From an uncultured Bacteroidales bacterium (lineage in GTDB: Bacteria > Bacteroidota > Bacteroidia > Bacteroidales > WCHB1-69): a stretch of DNA of 7,261 nt. The notes beneath the pieces were generated by a model that was not told the origin of the DNA, did not search any database, and saw only the letters and a program-made list of their open reading frames with translations. The DNA lies in NCBI GenBank assembly GCA_937892025.1, contig CALAVA010000356.1, positions 1-7,261 on the forward strand, in the 5' to 3' direction. Below, one piece after another: positions 7,131 to 7,261 of this stretch (its first letter is position 1; each line of letters begins with the position of its first letter). A program made the translations under genes and the position numbers.

Positions 7131-7259
7131 TTATGCCACTCCCATATTCTGCAATATGCGACCAAAAAAACTGCGGGCAAACTTGCTCGTAGCGTGGCCG
7201 TAGGAAATGCCAAAAGAAAGACAAGCCGCCCGCATACACGGGACGTTGCTTTTGCTTCT
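7131..7259 (-). CDS. Possible 3' end of an unrecognised gene at the right edge
   Basis: One minus-strand frame stays open from the window edge to a TAA at 7131-7133, giving 42 residues that end in FGRILQNMGVA, 21 bases before the methyltransferase ATG. That spacing would suit the end of an upstream gene in the same transcription unit. However, all three minus-strand frames are open across this 150-base segment, so the reading frame is not determined and it may be non-coding leader. I recognise no domain. Base composition matches the methyltransferase gene rather than the AT-rich left part. Confidence 0.25.
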   Translation of the reverse strand, partial: RSKSNVPCMRAACLSFGISYGHATSKFARSFFGRILQNMGVA

Positions 7260-7261
7260 TT

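Noticed and set aside
6920..7213. A 97-codon minus-strand frame overlapping the methyltransferase start
   Set aside because: It overlaps about 190 bases of the methyltransferase, including motif I, in another frame; the sequence is basic, repeat-poor and unrecognisable.
1..7261. CRISPR array, IS ends, tandem repeats, tRNA or rRNA genes
   Set aside because: Reading both strands showed no regularly spaced repeats, no transposase motifs or terminal inverted repeats, and no cloverleaf-like segment.

Overview
All supported genes in this window lie on the minus strand, so transcription runs from high to low coordinates. The window suggests a low-GC member of the Bacteroidetes, probably Bacteroidales. 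Three things point there: a family S46 dipeptidyl-peptidase of the Porphyromonas/Bacteroides type, FucO and PurH sequences that look Bacteroidales-like, and promoter-like octamers fitting the Bacteroidetes -7 consensus TAnnTTTG ahead of several genes, with A/T-rich leaders in place of Shine-Dalgarno sites. Genus cannot be decided from this window.

Layout from left to right: (1) 1-966, a lactaldehyde reductase (fucO), cut off at its C-terminus by the window edge; (2) 1043-2521, complete purH, the bifunctional enzyme for the last two steps of IMP synthesis; (3) 2522-2701, an intergenic stretch with the likely purH promoter box and a strong hairpin terminator for the gene to its right; (4) 2702-4861, a secreted or periplasmic S46 serine dipeptidyl-peptidase of DPP7 type; (5) 4905-5966, a TerC/Alx-family membrane protein, whose start is better placed at the ATG at 5966 than at the upstream TTG at 6056; (6) 5967-6314, a non-coding stretch with promoter-like boxes and a base-composition boundary; (7) 6315-7109, a class I SAM-dependent methyltransferase; (8) 7110-7261, an unresolved edge segment that may hold the end of another gene.

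The left 6.2 kb is AT-rich: hand-counted 60-base lines inside the S46 and TerC genes gave about 27-28% G+C. From about 6200 to the right edge, counted lines gave 45-55%. The methyltransferase and the segment upstream of it therefore look compositionally foreign to the rest, which fits horizontal acquisition or another genomic island. The remaining genes are ordinary housekeeping or metabolic genes: purine synthesis, aldehyde/diol redox chemistry, extracellular peptide breakdown and probable metal homeostasis. Apart from a possible terC-dpp7 co-transcript, no shared pathway is evident. I found no CRISPR array, tRNA, rRNA, insertion sequence, recognisable riboswitch or convincing new multi-gene system here.
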